NCBI RefSeq assembly: GCF_000764305.2
Contig: NW_025935888.1
Span: forward strand, 310,001 to 374,000
DNA: 64,000 bases
From: Hyalella azteca
Lineage: Eukaryota > Arthropoda > Malacostraca > Amphipoda > Hyalellidae
Direction of reading: 5' to 3'
The notes under the pieces were generated by a model that did not search any database, had not been told where the DNA came from, and was given only the letters and a program-made list of their open reading frames with translations. Both the position numbers and the translations under genes were made by a program. Positions 23,501-36,045 of the stretch are shown piece by piece. Numbering within the stretch: position 1 is the first letter of the stretch; the number at the start of each line of letters is the position of its first letter.

Positions 23501-26500
23501 CACCAGGCTCCCTATACCTGCACTTTATTACTTTAATTGCATCTCTATGCTAATAGCGCTGGCTTGATCACACTGCCTTGCTTATACATCCTCTATTACT
23601 CAGGCGTATACCGCGCACAAGCCATAAAAATACCAGCGCGTTCTCTATGTACTTGCTTATATGGAAAACGCTCGGCGATTCTTATGGGGCAAGCGAGACT
23701 CACATGTGCATTTATCAGCTAACTCGCGCATGTCTGGCAGTCGAGCAGCGATGAGTGTAAACGCAATGTTTTAAACATCTTATGAAAAGCATCTTCTCGA
23801 GGCATCGTGGTCGTCATCTCAAAACATTTCAACCTTCTATACATCATCAGAGGAAGTCGTCTTTTTGCGTCAACAATGCCGCAAAATACTAGTGGATAGA
23901 CGCAAGTTGCGTGTGATTAATTCGTTCTTTTTTATTTATGTAATAATGACTAACAATAATGTTATAAACAGTAGGGAATCTGGTGTTGTTGAGAGCGTTT
24001 ACTCTAATGTTATTCTCTGATATCTCAAATTGAACCATAGGATCATTGTGACAATCGGACTATTTACTTCGTATATATAAATTAAAGGTGCAGGATCCAT
24101 GCTTGATGTTTGGTGACGATCTTAGGAGGCTCTCGATGAGATATCGATGGCGTGTCCAACCGATGCCAATGCTTTACCGATCTTATGAGCAGTCCAAAAA
24201 TGGAACTTTTCGTGCCTTCGAACCTAACGAAGTCTTGTATCAATATCGCATTAAATATGTATAGTCAATCAATGAGCTTTGCTGATATATGTGAAGAGGG
24301 ATAGTCGTCTTATACACTTCTCATCACTTGCCTGCGTGCACCAACGAGAGACATGTTAAGATGTTATTACCGAGGTAGACCAGCAAACGAGGCGCTATTG
24401 GAAAGAGTTTTGCTGTAGGAAGACAAAGGCAATGTATTAGTATTACCATCGGTTTGTGAGATTAGTATTACCATCGCTCACTCAGATCTAGTTTCCCAGG
24501 GCGGGACCCCTGCATGAATTTTGCGATGATTTCGCTATCACTGGCCAGTTCAGGTCGAGATTGATTAATTTCACCACAGCCACAGTTAGACGACTCGGGT
24601 CGCGGAGGAAGAAGTGTTTGCTATATTGTAATATATATCACACCATTAACACCATAAAGCTATGATTTAATATGATAATGGATGCAATATCGGTGGTTAT
24701 TGAAATGGCAAACGAATGGACTCACGTTTTTTTCGCGTTTAAGCAAATCGTTGATTTGGTGGTCGCAGAAGCTTCTTGTCTTAATGTTGGGATGCCGTTC
24801 CTAAGTCAAGACCGCAGACAGGCATGAATAATTCTGGTTACAGTTAAAATTTTAATAACATTACTCACTTCTAATCCTAAACAGACCTTGCGCTTTTCAG
24901 GAACATTTCCAGAATAAAACATGAACAGGAATTTAAAAGACTTTTTTAGTCTGCGAATAAAAACTGACTACAAAGTGGCTTAAATGCAACAATATATGTG
25001 ATGTTTTATGTATCGAATGCAGTACTGACTTCATGATATCTGTCTACAATAACTGTTACAAATGTTTTCTGATGAAGTACATTGATTTTGCAGCCTATAC
25101 CATTGGTCTAATCAGAATGAAGCTCGAACATTGTTAGGGTAAATCAGCAGATTAATTGGTATAGGCAAATCACTTATTCATATTATGGCCAAACTAAATT
25201 TATTTCAGAGTTCAGGGCTTGGAACGTTGTAATTACATAAGTTTAAGTGTTTGTAGTCCAGAATCATGGAATAAATATCATATGCTTAATTCGACATAAT
25301 TAAAGATCAATTAATTACGTCACCTTATCGTATAGGATATGCAGGAAGACGTTTAGTGTGAGGCCGGAATTGTCGTACAGGAACTTGTTGGAAATAAGGG
25401 ACTAGTTTTGGTATGGCTTTTCCTAAAATCAAAAAGGCATCTTATGAGTAACCTTGCTGGGTGATTATTTCTCAAATGTGGCCAAAAATGAGTTAAATAA
25501 GCAGGTTACGAGCTTCGATTTAAATTAAAACGAAACTAATACTATTAAATTTAGTTACGCCTTTTACAGTAGTTACGCGTTTTATCCAAATTGCAAGAAA
25601 ATTATTGATATTAGATTTTCTTTTCGCGTGTTCCGTTTAATTAGCTGAGTTGCATTTTAGAGTTGCCTATAAGCAGCATGCCTGCTATTTGCCCCAGCAA
25701 AGAGAAGTTCCTATATGTCATCGATGATACAATGAGGCACGGTACCTGCACTCACCTAATAATTAGGATTTGGTGGTCTCCATTAAGTGGAGACCACCAA
25801 ATTAATTATTTTAATTATGTTTGGTCGCTAAGGATCGACGGTTGACAGAGGTGGTCGATCATCGCTGTGTCGTCAATAATCTTCTCAATCCACTTTCAAT
25901 AGTTAACGAAGAATTCTTAATTTAACTTTAGAAAATACTGTAATTCCTGAAACTGGTTAAACTAGTTAAAGTTTATAAATGATCGGTGTATCAAGAGGTC
26001 TAAATTGCTGTCATTTATTATTGATAGTAGATTTAAAAATTGAATCAATTTCAGAAAAAATGACTCTGAGTACGATAATTGTGTTCAATGACCTCTATTA
26101 TCAATAAATACAGAATTTTTTTTTACTATGCTAATTTTGATAGATATAAATTTTCTATAGTGATCATTTTCCGAGTGGCACGGGAAATACATCTATTAAC
26201 ATGCCTGATTTCAACAGCAAGTGAAATTCAACGAGTTATGGCTCGGAACTAGAACTGAAGAAAAAACGTTATAGTGAACGGCATTAATATCGTAAATCAT
26301 AAGAAGTATGAAAATTCTAGCTAAGATACTAAAGAACAGGTCATTTATTTATATTTATTTCTTTTTTTAGGTTATTACGAAAATTATTTTTTAATAGGTA
26401 AACGGTTAAAATTTTACATGTAAAAGTTAATGATTTACATGTCTACATATCTATTGGAATTTATCCAGGGACTGTCAGCAACTGACTTCGAAGGAGAGAG

Positions 26501-27687
26501 TCTTTTCAACGTACGAAAAATCATTCAAATTTGTTCCCGTAGCTCCCAGTAACTTTTGGAATTCACATCCAAGTAAAAACTGCACCTAAAAAATAACAAC
26601 AGGAATGGATAGAGGATTGCGTCGAATTTGCAAGCATTGAATGCATCCTGGGCTTTTTGTGGCCGTTAAACCTGGGATATAAAGTCGCGCATGCAAGTCC
26701 AAGTCATTTATATTCGACAGCTCTGATTGATTGCAGCCTCTACAAGTCTGTCATGCATGCATGGGTAAATTACAGAAAAAAGTCTAATGGAATTTGTTAA
26801 GCTTGGTTGCGGAATTTTCCAAACACATTTTTTTCACGTTGCACTTTTGATTTCACTTTCAGGTAACGGGGAATTTGTTTGGAGCGGTCATAAAAACTGT
26901 CGAATGGAAATTCGTTGTAACTCTGGAATTGTAAAAATTAAGACTGATAGCAATTTTACTAAATCAGCAGCATGTGGCAATGTCCGGGATTCATTTTTTC
27001 CAGTTTTATTTATTATCTTATTATTATTTTGTATACATTATTTTTTATCTCTTTCATTACCCTTAAATTTTTAAGCTTTCTTGGTAATATATACGTCTTT
27101 TAATTTTTTTATATTTTTAGAACCTATATGATCGTTTAAACTGTTCCAGCTTTGACATCTTTCATAAAAATTTCTCTTAAGAAAAGTTCATTCATGGTTT
27201 CTTAACTGTACTATTTAACGTGTATTACATTGTAGCTGTACAACATTGCCAATCAAAAGCCACTTGCCGTCAAATGACCAAAGATATAATTTATTAATCA
27301 TACATTATTGTCAATATTTACAAATGTAAAATATTACTGGATAAAATCACGGGATGCATGAAGTGACGACTTAATATATATTTGATCACCCGCTCACGAT
27401 CCCGGACGACTTGGCTCCAAAATTACAATATTTTATTGGAGGCACTCAGAATCTGAAGAAATTATTCGCGCTGTTTGAGTGTTTGAGTCCCCAGAGTTAC
27501 ACATTAATATATGAGTAAGCTCGTATTCAAGCCAGCCAAATGATTCACATATTAATGAGGGAAAAACATCTGCCATGAGAAAATAATTTTTTACTAATGA
27601 CGGAATCGTTTTAGTTGCGATATAGTAATCGAAAATTATGCTATCACGTCAAGGCCTTGTATGAACTACGAGCGACATTTTTTCGGA
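20521..27687. other. long noncoding stretch, no supported gene
   Basis: About 7 kb without a supportable gene. The part 20570-21650 is less AT-rich and contains repeated TGCAAGCAA motifs (also at 20052), with Cys-rich short frames that look like by-products of that motif. An open frame without a start codon at about 21330-21640 is of a length expected by chance. From 21.7 to 27.6 kb the sequence is AT-rich and featureless apart from a hairpin at 25768-25802. Confidence 0.45.
25768..25802. repeat. perfect 15-bp hairpin
   Basis: ATTTGGTGGTCTCCA (25768-25782) and its exact reverse complement (25788-25802) enclose the 5-base loop TTAAG. Flanking AATTA and TAATT can extend the stem across a GG bulge. 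It may be a small foldback element or a hairpin RNA; no conservation information is available here. Confidence 0.9.
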
Positions 27688-28062
27688 CAAATGACTACAC
27701 TCAGTCTGCGGCTTTTTTTGAATAAGCTTATGACCACATCCAGTCTGCGCTCTTTCTTCTACGAGTCATTTGACTAAAACCAGTCTGTGGCTTTTTTGAC
27801 GAGTCATAAAACTACAACCAGTCTGCGGCTTTTTTTGACGAGTCATATGACTAAACCGAGTCAGCGTCTATTTTCTGCCCAGTCTTAAGACTACAACCGG
27901 TTTTCGGCTTTTTTTGTGAGTTTTATGACTACAATCGGTCAGCGGTTTTTTTTTTGACGAGCGAGACTTATGACTGCACCCGGTCTGTAACTTTTTTGAC
28001 GAGACTTTTGACTACGCCGATCGAGTCTTCAGCTTGTTTCCGACGAGACTTATGACTACACT
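27688..28062. repeat. degenerate ~41-45-bp tandem repeat
   Basis: About nine diverged units with the order ATGACTACA, CCRGTCTGCGGCT, a T run, then GACGAGTC. Length varies through the T run. Confidence 0.85.
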
Positions 28063-28931
28063 AATCTATTAGACTTTCTGAAGTTCTGTAATTTTTATTC
28101 AGAGGAACCAAAATCACTTAAATATTTGTAGATGCTCTTATGCCGAGTTGTCGTCAATTCATTTAAAACCACCGCCATTCTTCGGAACCACGACCACATT
28201 TCTACGCTCTATCGCACATTAAATTTTGTCGTCAGATATCAACAGGATAAATTTGCACCTATGTTGCCAAATGTAGTTATTATGTCGTAAAACCATTGAC
28301 AATCCTGAAGCTTAATAGCTAATTTGACCATATATAAAATGTCGTGAATCCATCCCCATTCATAAAATCTGTGTGATCCAACTGCATGTACAAAATATCA
28401 AGATTAAAGTCCCGTGTATAAAATATATAGAATCCAACTCTTCCAGCACTTATGTCTTTCAGACGCGTGAGGGGAAACTCTTTTCAAAGACCCTTCTAAA
28501 AAACAGCAGGTCCAGCGACAGTTGCGTCTAGAGCTTCACTAAAAAGAACTGCACATCTCGAACCACTGCAGCAAAATTGTACTTTGTCTCCTCGACTTCA
28601 ATCGATACCCTCGCGCACAAACAAACTGCCAGGAAAAATCACACTACAAGGCATTTTATTTTAACAACAATGATCACGCGTTATAACAGGAAATGCTAAA
28701 AATTTAATGATGGAAGAGTTAATTATTGACCGATAATTTTCTAACTACATATTTTCGCTCGCATTATAGGGATACACATTTATTCATTTAGTCGGTAAGC
28801 ACTTAATTTATCCGTACATAACTAGAAATTTATTTAATTTTATTCAATCATCGGATCATGAATAGGTTGATTCTCACATCGCACAAGTCCATCATGAATT
28901 TCACTGAATTGCGTGGATTTTACTGTTAACT
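28063..28931. other. noncoding, no gene seen
   Basis: AT-rich unique sequence. No recognisable gene or element ends. Confidence 0.5.
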
Positions 28932-29586
28932 GTAGTATTATCTTAGCGTGACTGAACCCCGCGCTGCTGGTTTAGGAAGTGGTATTATCTTAGCGTGACT
29001 GAACCCCGCGTCTGCTGGTTTAGGAAGTAGTATTATCTTAGCGTGACTGAACCCCGCGCTGCTGGTTTAGGAAGTGGTATTATCTTAGCGTGACTGAACC
29101 CTGCACTGCTGGTTTAGGAAGTAGTATTATCTTAGCGTGACTGAACCCCACGCTGCTGGTTTAGGAAGTAGTATTATCTTAGCGTGACTGAACCCCACGC
29201 TGCTGGTTTGGGAAGAAGTATTATCTTAGCGTGACTGAACCCCGCGCTGCTGGTTTAGGATGTAGCATTATCTTAGCGTGACTGAACCCCGCTCTGCTAG
29301 TTTAGGAAGTAGTATTATCTTAGCGTGACTGAACACTGCACTGCTGGTTTGGGAAGTAGTATTATCTTAGCGTGACTGAACCCCGCGCTGCAGGTTTAGG
29401 AAGTAGTATTATCTTAGCGTGACTGAACCCCGCGTTGCTGGTTTAGGAAGTAGTATTATCTTAGCGTGACTGAACCCAGCGCTGCTGGTTTGGGAAGTAG
29501 TATTATCTTAGCGTGACTGAACCCCACGCTGCTCTTTTAAAAAGTATTATTATCTTGGCGTAACTGAACCTTGCGCTGCTGGTCTT
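28932..29586. repeat. 46-bp minisatellite, ~14 units
   Basis: About 14 units with GTAGTATTATCTTAGCGTGA, CTGAACCCCGCGCTGCTGGT and TTAGGAA. Units near the right end are more diverged. Confidence 0.97.
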
Positions 29587-30189
29587 TGCAAAGATCCTTT
29601 TCCAGCAGTAAATCCAATCTCCTTTCTCTGTAATTTATCATAATTCTCAATCTGTTCTATATTTTGCCTACCCCAACATTTATGTAAATATTATATCTGT
29701 CTGCACTTATTTCTGGTACAAAATTATTACTTTTAACGTTCTTCCGGGCGCAAGTCAACCTTGCAACTGAATAACTTTGTCGGCTCGCCGCCTTTGCACA
29801 AATATCATCGCGGCTTCAACTTCCTGCATAAACTAGAGAATCATGAGTGGAATCTTTGTAGGACTAAATAATCATCGTGCTTCATTAAAACTAGCGGGAA
29901 ATTTTCATTTTGTTCGTACGCTGCCAAACTGCAGAATTATCTCCTCTAAAAAGATATCTTTTATGCGCTGCACTCAATCAGCCAAAAACTATCAAGACTG
30001 GAAATTATATGGCTAAAATTATGAAAGTTTTGGTTTGTATAGTTTATATAAGTGTATTTGATGGCTTGATGCCGTAAATTGCATGCGAAATGCAGTCAGA
30101 ATATAATAGGAATGCCTTGATGTTCAGTTCGAAAAAAGAATGGTTCATAATGTGCAGACAGTGGCACCTTTTCTTATCCACAGGGACCG
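29587..30189. other. noncoding, no gene seen
   Basis: Unique AT-rich sequence without recognisable features. Confidence 0.5.
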
Positions 30190-30271
30190 AACTGGATTAT
30201 TATTAACCCAGCCAAAGGCAAAAATTACATAAACTTTTTGGACAAAGTCTCACATATTTCTCTGAGTGCTT
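30190..30271 (+). repeat. dispersed ~100-bp repeat, copy 6
   Basis: Diverged copy: TTAACCCAGCCAAAGGCAAA, a CTTTTTGGACAAAGTCTCAC block and ATATTTCTCTGAGTGC. About 22 kb from the other copies, which shows the family is dispersed and not merely locally duplicated. Confidence 0.65.
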
Positions 30272-30450
30272 TGGCTGCGCACGGTGTGGCAGGCTTGCAG
30301 CGTAGCATTATTATTCATTAATTCGTCATTAATGTGAACGTTGTTCTATTTATGCGCCAGGTTAACTTCACTCTGCATTGCTGGGAACTAATTTCGGGAA
30401 GGAATTAAGGTAAGGTTACCTCATGTGAATTAATACGTGAAGGGACACGA

Positions 30451-30520
30451 TGCTATACGATGCGATGCTATACGATGCGATGCTATACGATGCGATGCTA
30501 TACGATGCGATGCTATACGA
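30451..30520. repeat. 15-bp minisatellite ending at an N
   Basis: Nearly five units of TGCTATACGATGCGA, cut off by the N at 30521. True length is unknown. Confidence 0.95.
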
Positions 30521-30521
30521 N

Positions 30522-30688
30522 AGAGTGAGGTTAGCATGACTCACATATTAAGTCACGTCTAATGTAGTGACGTAGAGTGAGGTTAGCATGACTCACATAT
30601 TAAGTCACGTCTAATGTAGTGACGTAGAGTGAGATTAGCATGACTCACATGTTAAGTCACGTCTAATGTAGTGACGTAGAGTGAGGTC
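30522..30688. repeat. 52-bp minisatellite, ~3 units
   Basis: Three units with AGAGTGAGGTTAGCATGACT, CACATATTAAGTCACGTCTA and ATGTAGTGACGT. Starts right after the N at 30521, unrelated to the 15-bp array before it. Confidence 0.95.
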
Positions 30689-32788
30689 ACTCTATAGTGA
30701 GAAAATCTTTCAATCAAATTTTATCATCAATCATGTAGGGATATGTTGAAAATATTTCTTTGGAAGCTAGCAATCAGCTTAAGGTTCTGTAATAAATGTT
30801 ATACTTTCCTTAATTTTCTTTTTGAATTGGTCTTATTAAGTAAAAGTGTGATATATGTAGACTATAGAAGGAAGACATGTCCGATTCGAATGCTATTCAC
30901 CTGAAAGTAGTTATCGATGACATTTATTCTTCTAATATATCTAAATTTAGGATGAAATTTCGAGATGAAAGGCGCGGATGATCACATGGCAGTCCGCCGG
31001 TCCGGTCCTATAAACAGCATGGCCCGGCGGTTCGTTACAATCACAAAATCTCCTCCAATATTTCTCTCGATGTAATTTTCCTTCACAAAGCTGTGTCCCA
31101 ATTGAAGCTCATATCCTCGTAGTAGTTTTCTATGGGAATAGAATTCTCTCCACGACTTCGGTTCAGTTCAAACTTTTTTACTATCGAGTTTTCAGTTTTT
31201 GAAAAGCCTAACCCTTTCGTCCATTGTGCGGCTCTATGAAAAAATCGCAAAAAAAACTCTCTTTAGGACCAAAGAGAGACTGATCGATATTGCGAAAGCC
31301 GTCGCTTCACTGCGACTCAGATGCATTCTTGCTGCATCTTAAAATTTATAGCAATAATATATTGACACAAGTGATAATGGAGATGCTTACATAACATGAT
31401 AAATCAAAACATTGCTTAAATGACAAAGAAATAATTTTTCTGACTTGAAATTTTTTTCAACTATTGGAAGGAAAATTAACAATGTTGGTACAAACGGAAT
31501 AATAAGGTTCATTATTAATTGTAATTTTTTACGACATAGTGCGTTCATTCTGAGGGAGAATGAACCGGGCCACGGTAGATTCGAGTTCGTAGGTGCCGTT
31601 AAGCCTCTTAAGGTAAATGCGTGCTTGAGACGACTCAACTAGCTATATTATATAACTACTCCTTAACTGAAGAACTATGTGCAAATAGTAGCATGCATGG
31701 ACCCATTCCGAATTGAATTGAATATTTTTACAAGCAACCAGAAAGCACTGCATTACGTCGCGTCAAACTAAGCAATGCAAAGGGCTGTGTGCTACGTGCA
31801 CCACGCAAGAATATGTGCTACGTGCACCACGCAAGAATATGTGCTACGTGCACCACGCAAGAATTTTGGTTCAGTTCACAGCCGCATGCAGTCAGTAACT
31901 ACATAACAAAGTTTATGCGTATATTCATGTCATAAGGAAGGCTGTTGAATTAAAGTGCAGTGGGATGTTTTAAAGGCACATATGGTTCATTAATTTACTA
32001 ACTATTGACCTCATTTATTTACATTGACTTTATTTTATTATATCGTAGAAAATAATAGCAGCTCTGACTTGAAATTATCCCTCCTCTCTCATAATAACCT
32101 GAACTAATTAATGGTAATCCTAGTAAATTCAAGCTTCAATAATTAAAAATATTTTTCAAACCCAAATCTTACTAAGAACAGAATTTGAAAGGGTTATGTC
32201 AGACAATTGTGCCCATCATAAAAATGAAATTCACAGGCAGAATTTTTTCGATGATTTCGAAAGTTAACAGAAGAAGCAACGTGAATGAAATAATTGAATA
32301 CTTCAGTAAATTAACTACAAAAAAAAGAATTTTTACCTAAACAGACCTCACAGAGATCGAACAAATTTCGAATATATCTTTCTATTACGTGTGAATAATA
32401 CATGGCGGGTAGAATTAAAATTATATGAATAACATTGCGTTACTCGAGCGAGTCTCTTCCAGTAGTGTATTGGGATACGGTAATAAGAAATAGTCATAAT
32501 ATGTGTAATTATGTTAGTAATAATAAGCTCTTCTCATGTCCAACTCTACAGAAGTCCTCCCTCACTATATTGACAGGTTTTCTAAGACAGAAGAGTGAGA
32601 CGGATAGAAAAATGATTCGAGGCGGGGCTGAGGTAAATATCATGGAGACGTTGCATCGAGCTGGAAGTTCATGTCTTTTATCATGAGCATTTATTACTCG
32701 AATTCTGTACATAAGTTCCAAATATCACAGATATCATAGTAAAAATAAATATAATTATGAAAAAGATTGTTTATTTAGGAATAGTGTG
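30689..32788. other. noncoding; small 26-bp triplication at 31788-31865
   Basis: AT-rich sequence with three perfect or near-perfect copies of TGTGCTACGTGCACCACGCA plus AGAATA at 31788-31865. No gene was recognised. Short frames at 31387-31642 and 32435-32721 overlap on opposite strands and have no family signature. Confidence 0.55.
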
Positions 32789-32943
32789 TTTTAGCGCATT
32801 TTCTCATTTGTGGAAAAAAATGCACTATTGTGCTCGCCATGTCCGTCCGTCCATCCGTCCGTCCGTGACTTCACGTTTTCGTCGACGAGCAAATGCGCTC
32901 TCTGTCACTCACTGCAGTGAGTATTGAGTTATATTTTTTTCAT
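32789..32943 (+). repeat. dispersed repeat with CCGT tract, copy B
   Basis: Homologous over its length to 6580-6746: TTTAGCGCATTTTCTCATTT, GCACTATTGTGCTCGCCATG, (CCGT)n, TTCACGTTTTCGTCGACGAG, GCAAATGCGCTCTCTGTCAC and the GAGTTATATTTTTTTCAT end. Confidence 0.8.
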
Positions 32944-34310
32944 ATCATAGTGATATGTCCTAATTGACTGTAGAATTAATGATATAGATGACATAGAACT
33001 AATGAATATCACACTCTAATGCGTGTTTTTTTTTTCAACAGAAATCGATATAAAAATTTTATAGCCTTGCACTATAATTTCCTTACATAAAATCGACTGA
33101 TTTGATAAACCTGAAATGATTACAGTCAAACATGCGAAGTTAACATACTTCTCCCGCTTTGGTTTAGATCCAAGTTTGATTGCTGCAGTTTTCGATTAAT
33201 TGTATAATTCATAAACAACTAAAGATACTTGGAATTATTGCAGCCACTGTACATGTAAAAATTAACTTTTTTCTCGAGATTGATGGAGATCTAAATTCAT
33301 TTGCGGCAATTATTTGTCAATTGTCTAGTTCAGAAACTGAGATCTTCACCAAACTCGAGAAATATCTTAATTTTATACCTGCGCAGTGGCTGTAATTATT
33401 TCCGGTACGTTGGTTTAGTTTAGTCGTTAATGAATTAATTAACCAATAACTGCCGCAAATGAACTTGGATCTAATTTAGTGTTTGAATCGATTACCAAGG
33501 CTTCGGTGGTGCTGATAACACACCCATGCACACCTGTGCCTCGGTACAGGCGGTCAGTTTGTTTCGTTCTCATTACAAGTCATAAACAAGATTTGTTTAT
33601 AAATTTCCCTGCTGTTTAGTTTGCTTGTAAGACTAATTAGAATTTTCACTGAAATAGAACTTTAGGGATGATCGGAGTCTAGAAAAGAAGAGCACATTTT
33701 CCAGTTACATCACTAACAGAGAAATGATACTGACATGTGACTTACGTTTCGCGGCAGTACCATCGATTTTTTTTATGTTTCAGTAGATTTGTTTGCAGAA
33801 GCGCTAAATCTGTATAGGCCTCTTCTTCTTCCCACGAATACATTTAGCAATTTTTTCCCCAAAAGAAGAGAGAAGATACGTGACACGACGTCCTAGGTGT
33901 ACGTGGAAAAAAATATATAAGAGAAAACAAGTGTACAACGTTATAGATGTATACGTAGTGCCGTACAGCTCGGTCAACTCTGAGCTAAAAAACACAATAA
34001 CTGTAAATCTTCCACACGCAACTGCTCTGTTCCACGAGGTGACTAATGATTGAACTCGGCCGCGGCAAGAAAATGAGATTCGAGACGTCAGGAGTGACGC
34101 ATTTCTTCGCACATTAAATTTGTATCCGCGCAGTTTTGCAAGCGATAGGTATAAATTAAAAGTCATATTGATGATATTAAACGCTCTCATTATGAACGAA
34201 GTACAACTGCAGGAGCGATGTCACTACACCAACGCGCGCTCGTTAATTTATACCACAGCCAATAAGTCAGAGGCACAACACCAACACGACTACAACCATC
34301 GTCAGCCCCA
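32944..34310. other. noncoding, no gene seen
   Basis: AT-rich sequence. A 128-codon minus-strand frame at 33804-34190 has no recognisable domain, and I treat it as chance. Confidence 0.45.
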
Positions 34311-34590
34311 GCGTCAGCTCATCAGCAGTCGTAGCGCTGTCGTAAGCGTCAGCTCAGCAGCAGTCGTAGCGCTGTCGTAAGCGTCAGCTCAGCAGCAGTC
34401 GTAGCGCTGTCGTAGGCGTCAGCTCAGCAGCAGTCGCAGCGCTGTCGTAGGCGTCAGCTCAGCAGCAGTCGCAGCGCTGTCGTAAGCGTCAGCTCAGCAG
34501 CAGTCGTAGCGCTGTCTTAGGCGTCAGCTCAGCAGCAGTCGCAGCGCTGTCGCAAGCGTCAGCTCAGCAGCAGTCGTAGTGCTGTCGTAG
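34311..34590. repeat. 35-bp minisatellite, 8 units
   Basis: Eight units with GCGTCAGCTCAGCAGCAGTC and GTAGCGCTGTCGTAA, GC-rich in contrast to the neighbouring sequence. Confidence 0.96.
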
Positions 34591-35835
34591 AACGCAGCAG
34601 TTCTGACGCTGGCACAGCAGCATCAACACACGAGGACTGGTTTTAGTTCTCAGTTACTGTATTTCGAAGGAAGAAATGCGACAAAATAGGAAGTAAATCT
34701 TTGGCTGGTGAAGGCGAGAAGACCAACACGTGAAGAGGTTCAGCAAGAGAAAGACAGACGCACACTCCATTATAAACAAGGTAATTTAATACGTCATCTC
34801 ATCCACTGTTGACTAGCTTTATTAGCGTCATTATTATCTGTACGTGGAGCACCGAATAAATAGCCATCAATAAGAAAAGGCGTCCTACTTCAATCCACAA
34901 ACATGACAGCAATTCAAAAGAGAACGCAGAAAACTTTTATAATCATGGAATTAAGAAGCAAACAAAAATTTGGTGCTTAGCTCGGTTGAGGAGCTTACTT
35001 AATGAGAGCTGCTTGCTCGGGCCGACGTGAATAAGAATTGATAGGAGAGCCGTGCTGGTGTATAGTGAGACAGATCCCATGTAATTTCTTAGTATAAATA
35101 GCTATTAACCGATATCTGCTTGACTCGGGTTTATCGATGAGAGAACTGATATTACTGCGATCGTTTAGGCTCATCCGGGGAGTGATGGTTTGATGGGTGC
35201 CGTATGCTTCTTTTTAGACACTGGCAAAGTGATTGCGAACCATTTCTAAAGTGAAATCTACTGGCCAAAGTCTAACATTTCTCTATGAACTATAACATCA
35301 CAGGACCTACTGACGCTTCTCGTTCTTTTTGTTGCCTCTGCCGTGCCTGCTGCCACGGCAGTTGTTGCTGCTGACACTTCCAGCGCGGCTGTTACTATTG
35401 CAGCCTCTGCTTTCTCCGCACCCCGATTTCTTCAGACCCTCGTCGTTCAGGCCTGGGCTCTTGCAGGACTCGTGGTCAGTGGCGACCCTGGAAGAGAAAG
35501 GTGTCGAGTCTGGGATGTTGGGCCCCAGAGAAGCAGGGCGCGGTGCAGCCCAGCACCCGTCGTCCAGGTCTGGGCTGTTGGGCCCCAGAGAAGCAGGGGG
35601 CGGTGAGGCCCAGCACCTCCGCTGAATTGGAATTTCTGAGCATAATTGATCAAATCATTTCTCAAGCTTTGGCATTCATTAAGTAAAGTTTCTTTTTCTA
35701 ATTTCAGTTTCCTCAACTGCATCCACTGCAGTTCCGGTTTTCTACTTCTCTGGATCCGAAGCTTATCCTTTGGAGTCTCAATAAAATTGTTAGCAGTTAT
35801 GTTTGTATAAATTCCTTACAAGAGAATCAAAGGTA
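34591..35835. other. noncoding; GC-rich duplication and a possible coiled-coil fragment
   Basis: A GC-rich part at 35320-35625 contains a roughly 60-bp tandem duplication (CTGTTGGGCCCCAGAGAAGC, about 35505-35620). On the minus strand at about 35621-35722 a short frame contains MQLRKLKLEKETLLNE and continues as a Lys/Leu/Glu-rich helix. It resembles coiled-coil tails of Myb/SANT-like transposon-associated proteins, but the piece is too short to assign and is cut by the GC-rich duplication. Confidence 0.35.
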
Positions 35836-36043
35836 GTAAATGTATAATTTCTCAACTTGCTATTAGCTACAAAGATAGAAAAAATGTTGAACTTTACGGT
35901 TTATGCCACTCACTCTACAGTCTTCACTGTTTTTGTTTTGCAATATTTCAATAGGTATAGCTGCTACAACATTCCAGCAAAATGGCGGAGGACTGTCTTT
36001 TGTTACCCCGCGCCCGCCCGTCCCTTATTATCCCGTTTGATGG
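35836..36043 (-). mobile_element. partial element of the GGGGTAATAAGGGAC family
   Basis: Homologous to 52200-52391 and, inverted, to 49779-50005. Shared segments include AGTAAATGTATAATTTCTCAA, TTTTGCAATATTTC and GCTGCTACAACATT. The right end is CCCTTATTATCCCGTTTGATGG followed by TA (36044-36045), equivalent to the inverted terminal repeat of the family. The left end is missing. No coding capacity. Confidence 0.75.
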
Positions 36044-36045
36044 TA

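Noticed and set aside
33804..34190. 128-codon minus-strand frame
   Set aside because: No conserved motif; this length is expected by chance in a 64-kb window.
35329..35625. Pro/Leu-rich frames in the GC-rich duplication
   Set aside because: Low complexity, open in more than one frame, with no family signature.
1..36000. Regular direct repeats as possible CRISPR arrays
   Set aside because: All are head-to-tail satellites without unique spacers, there are no cas genes, and the DNA is eukaryotic.
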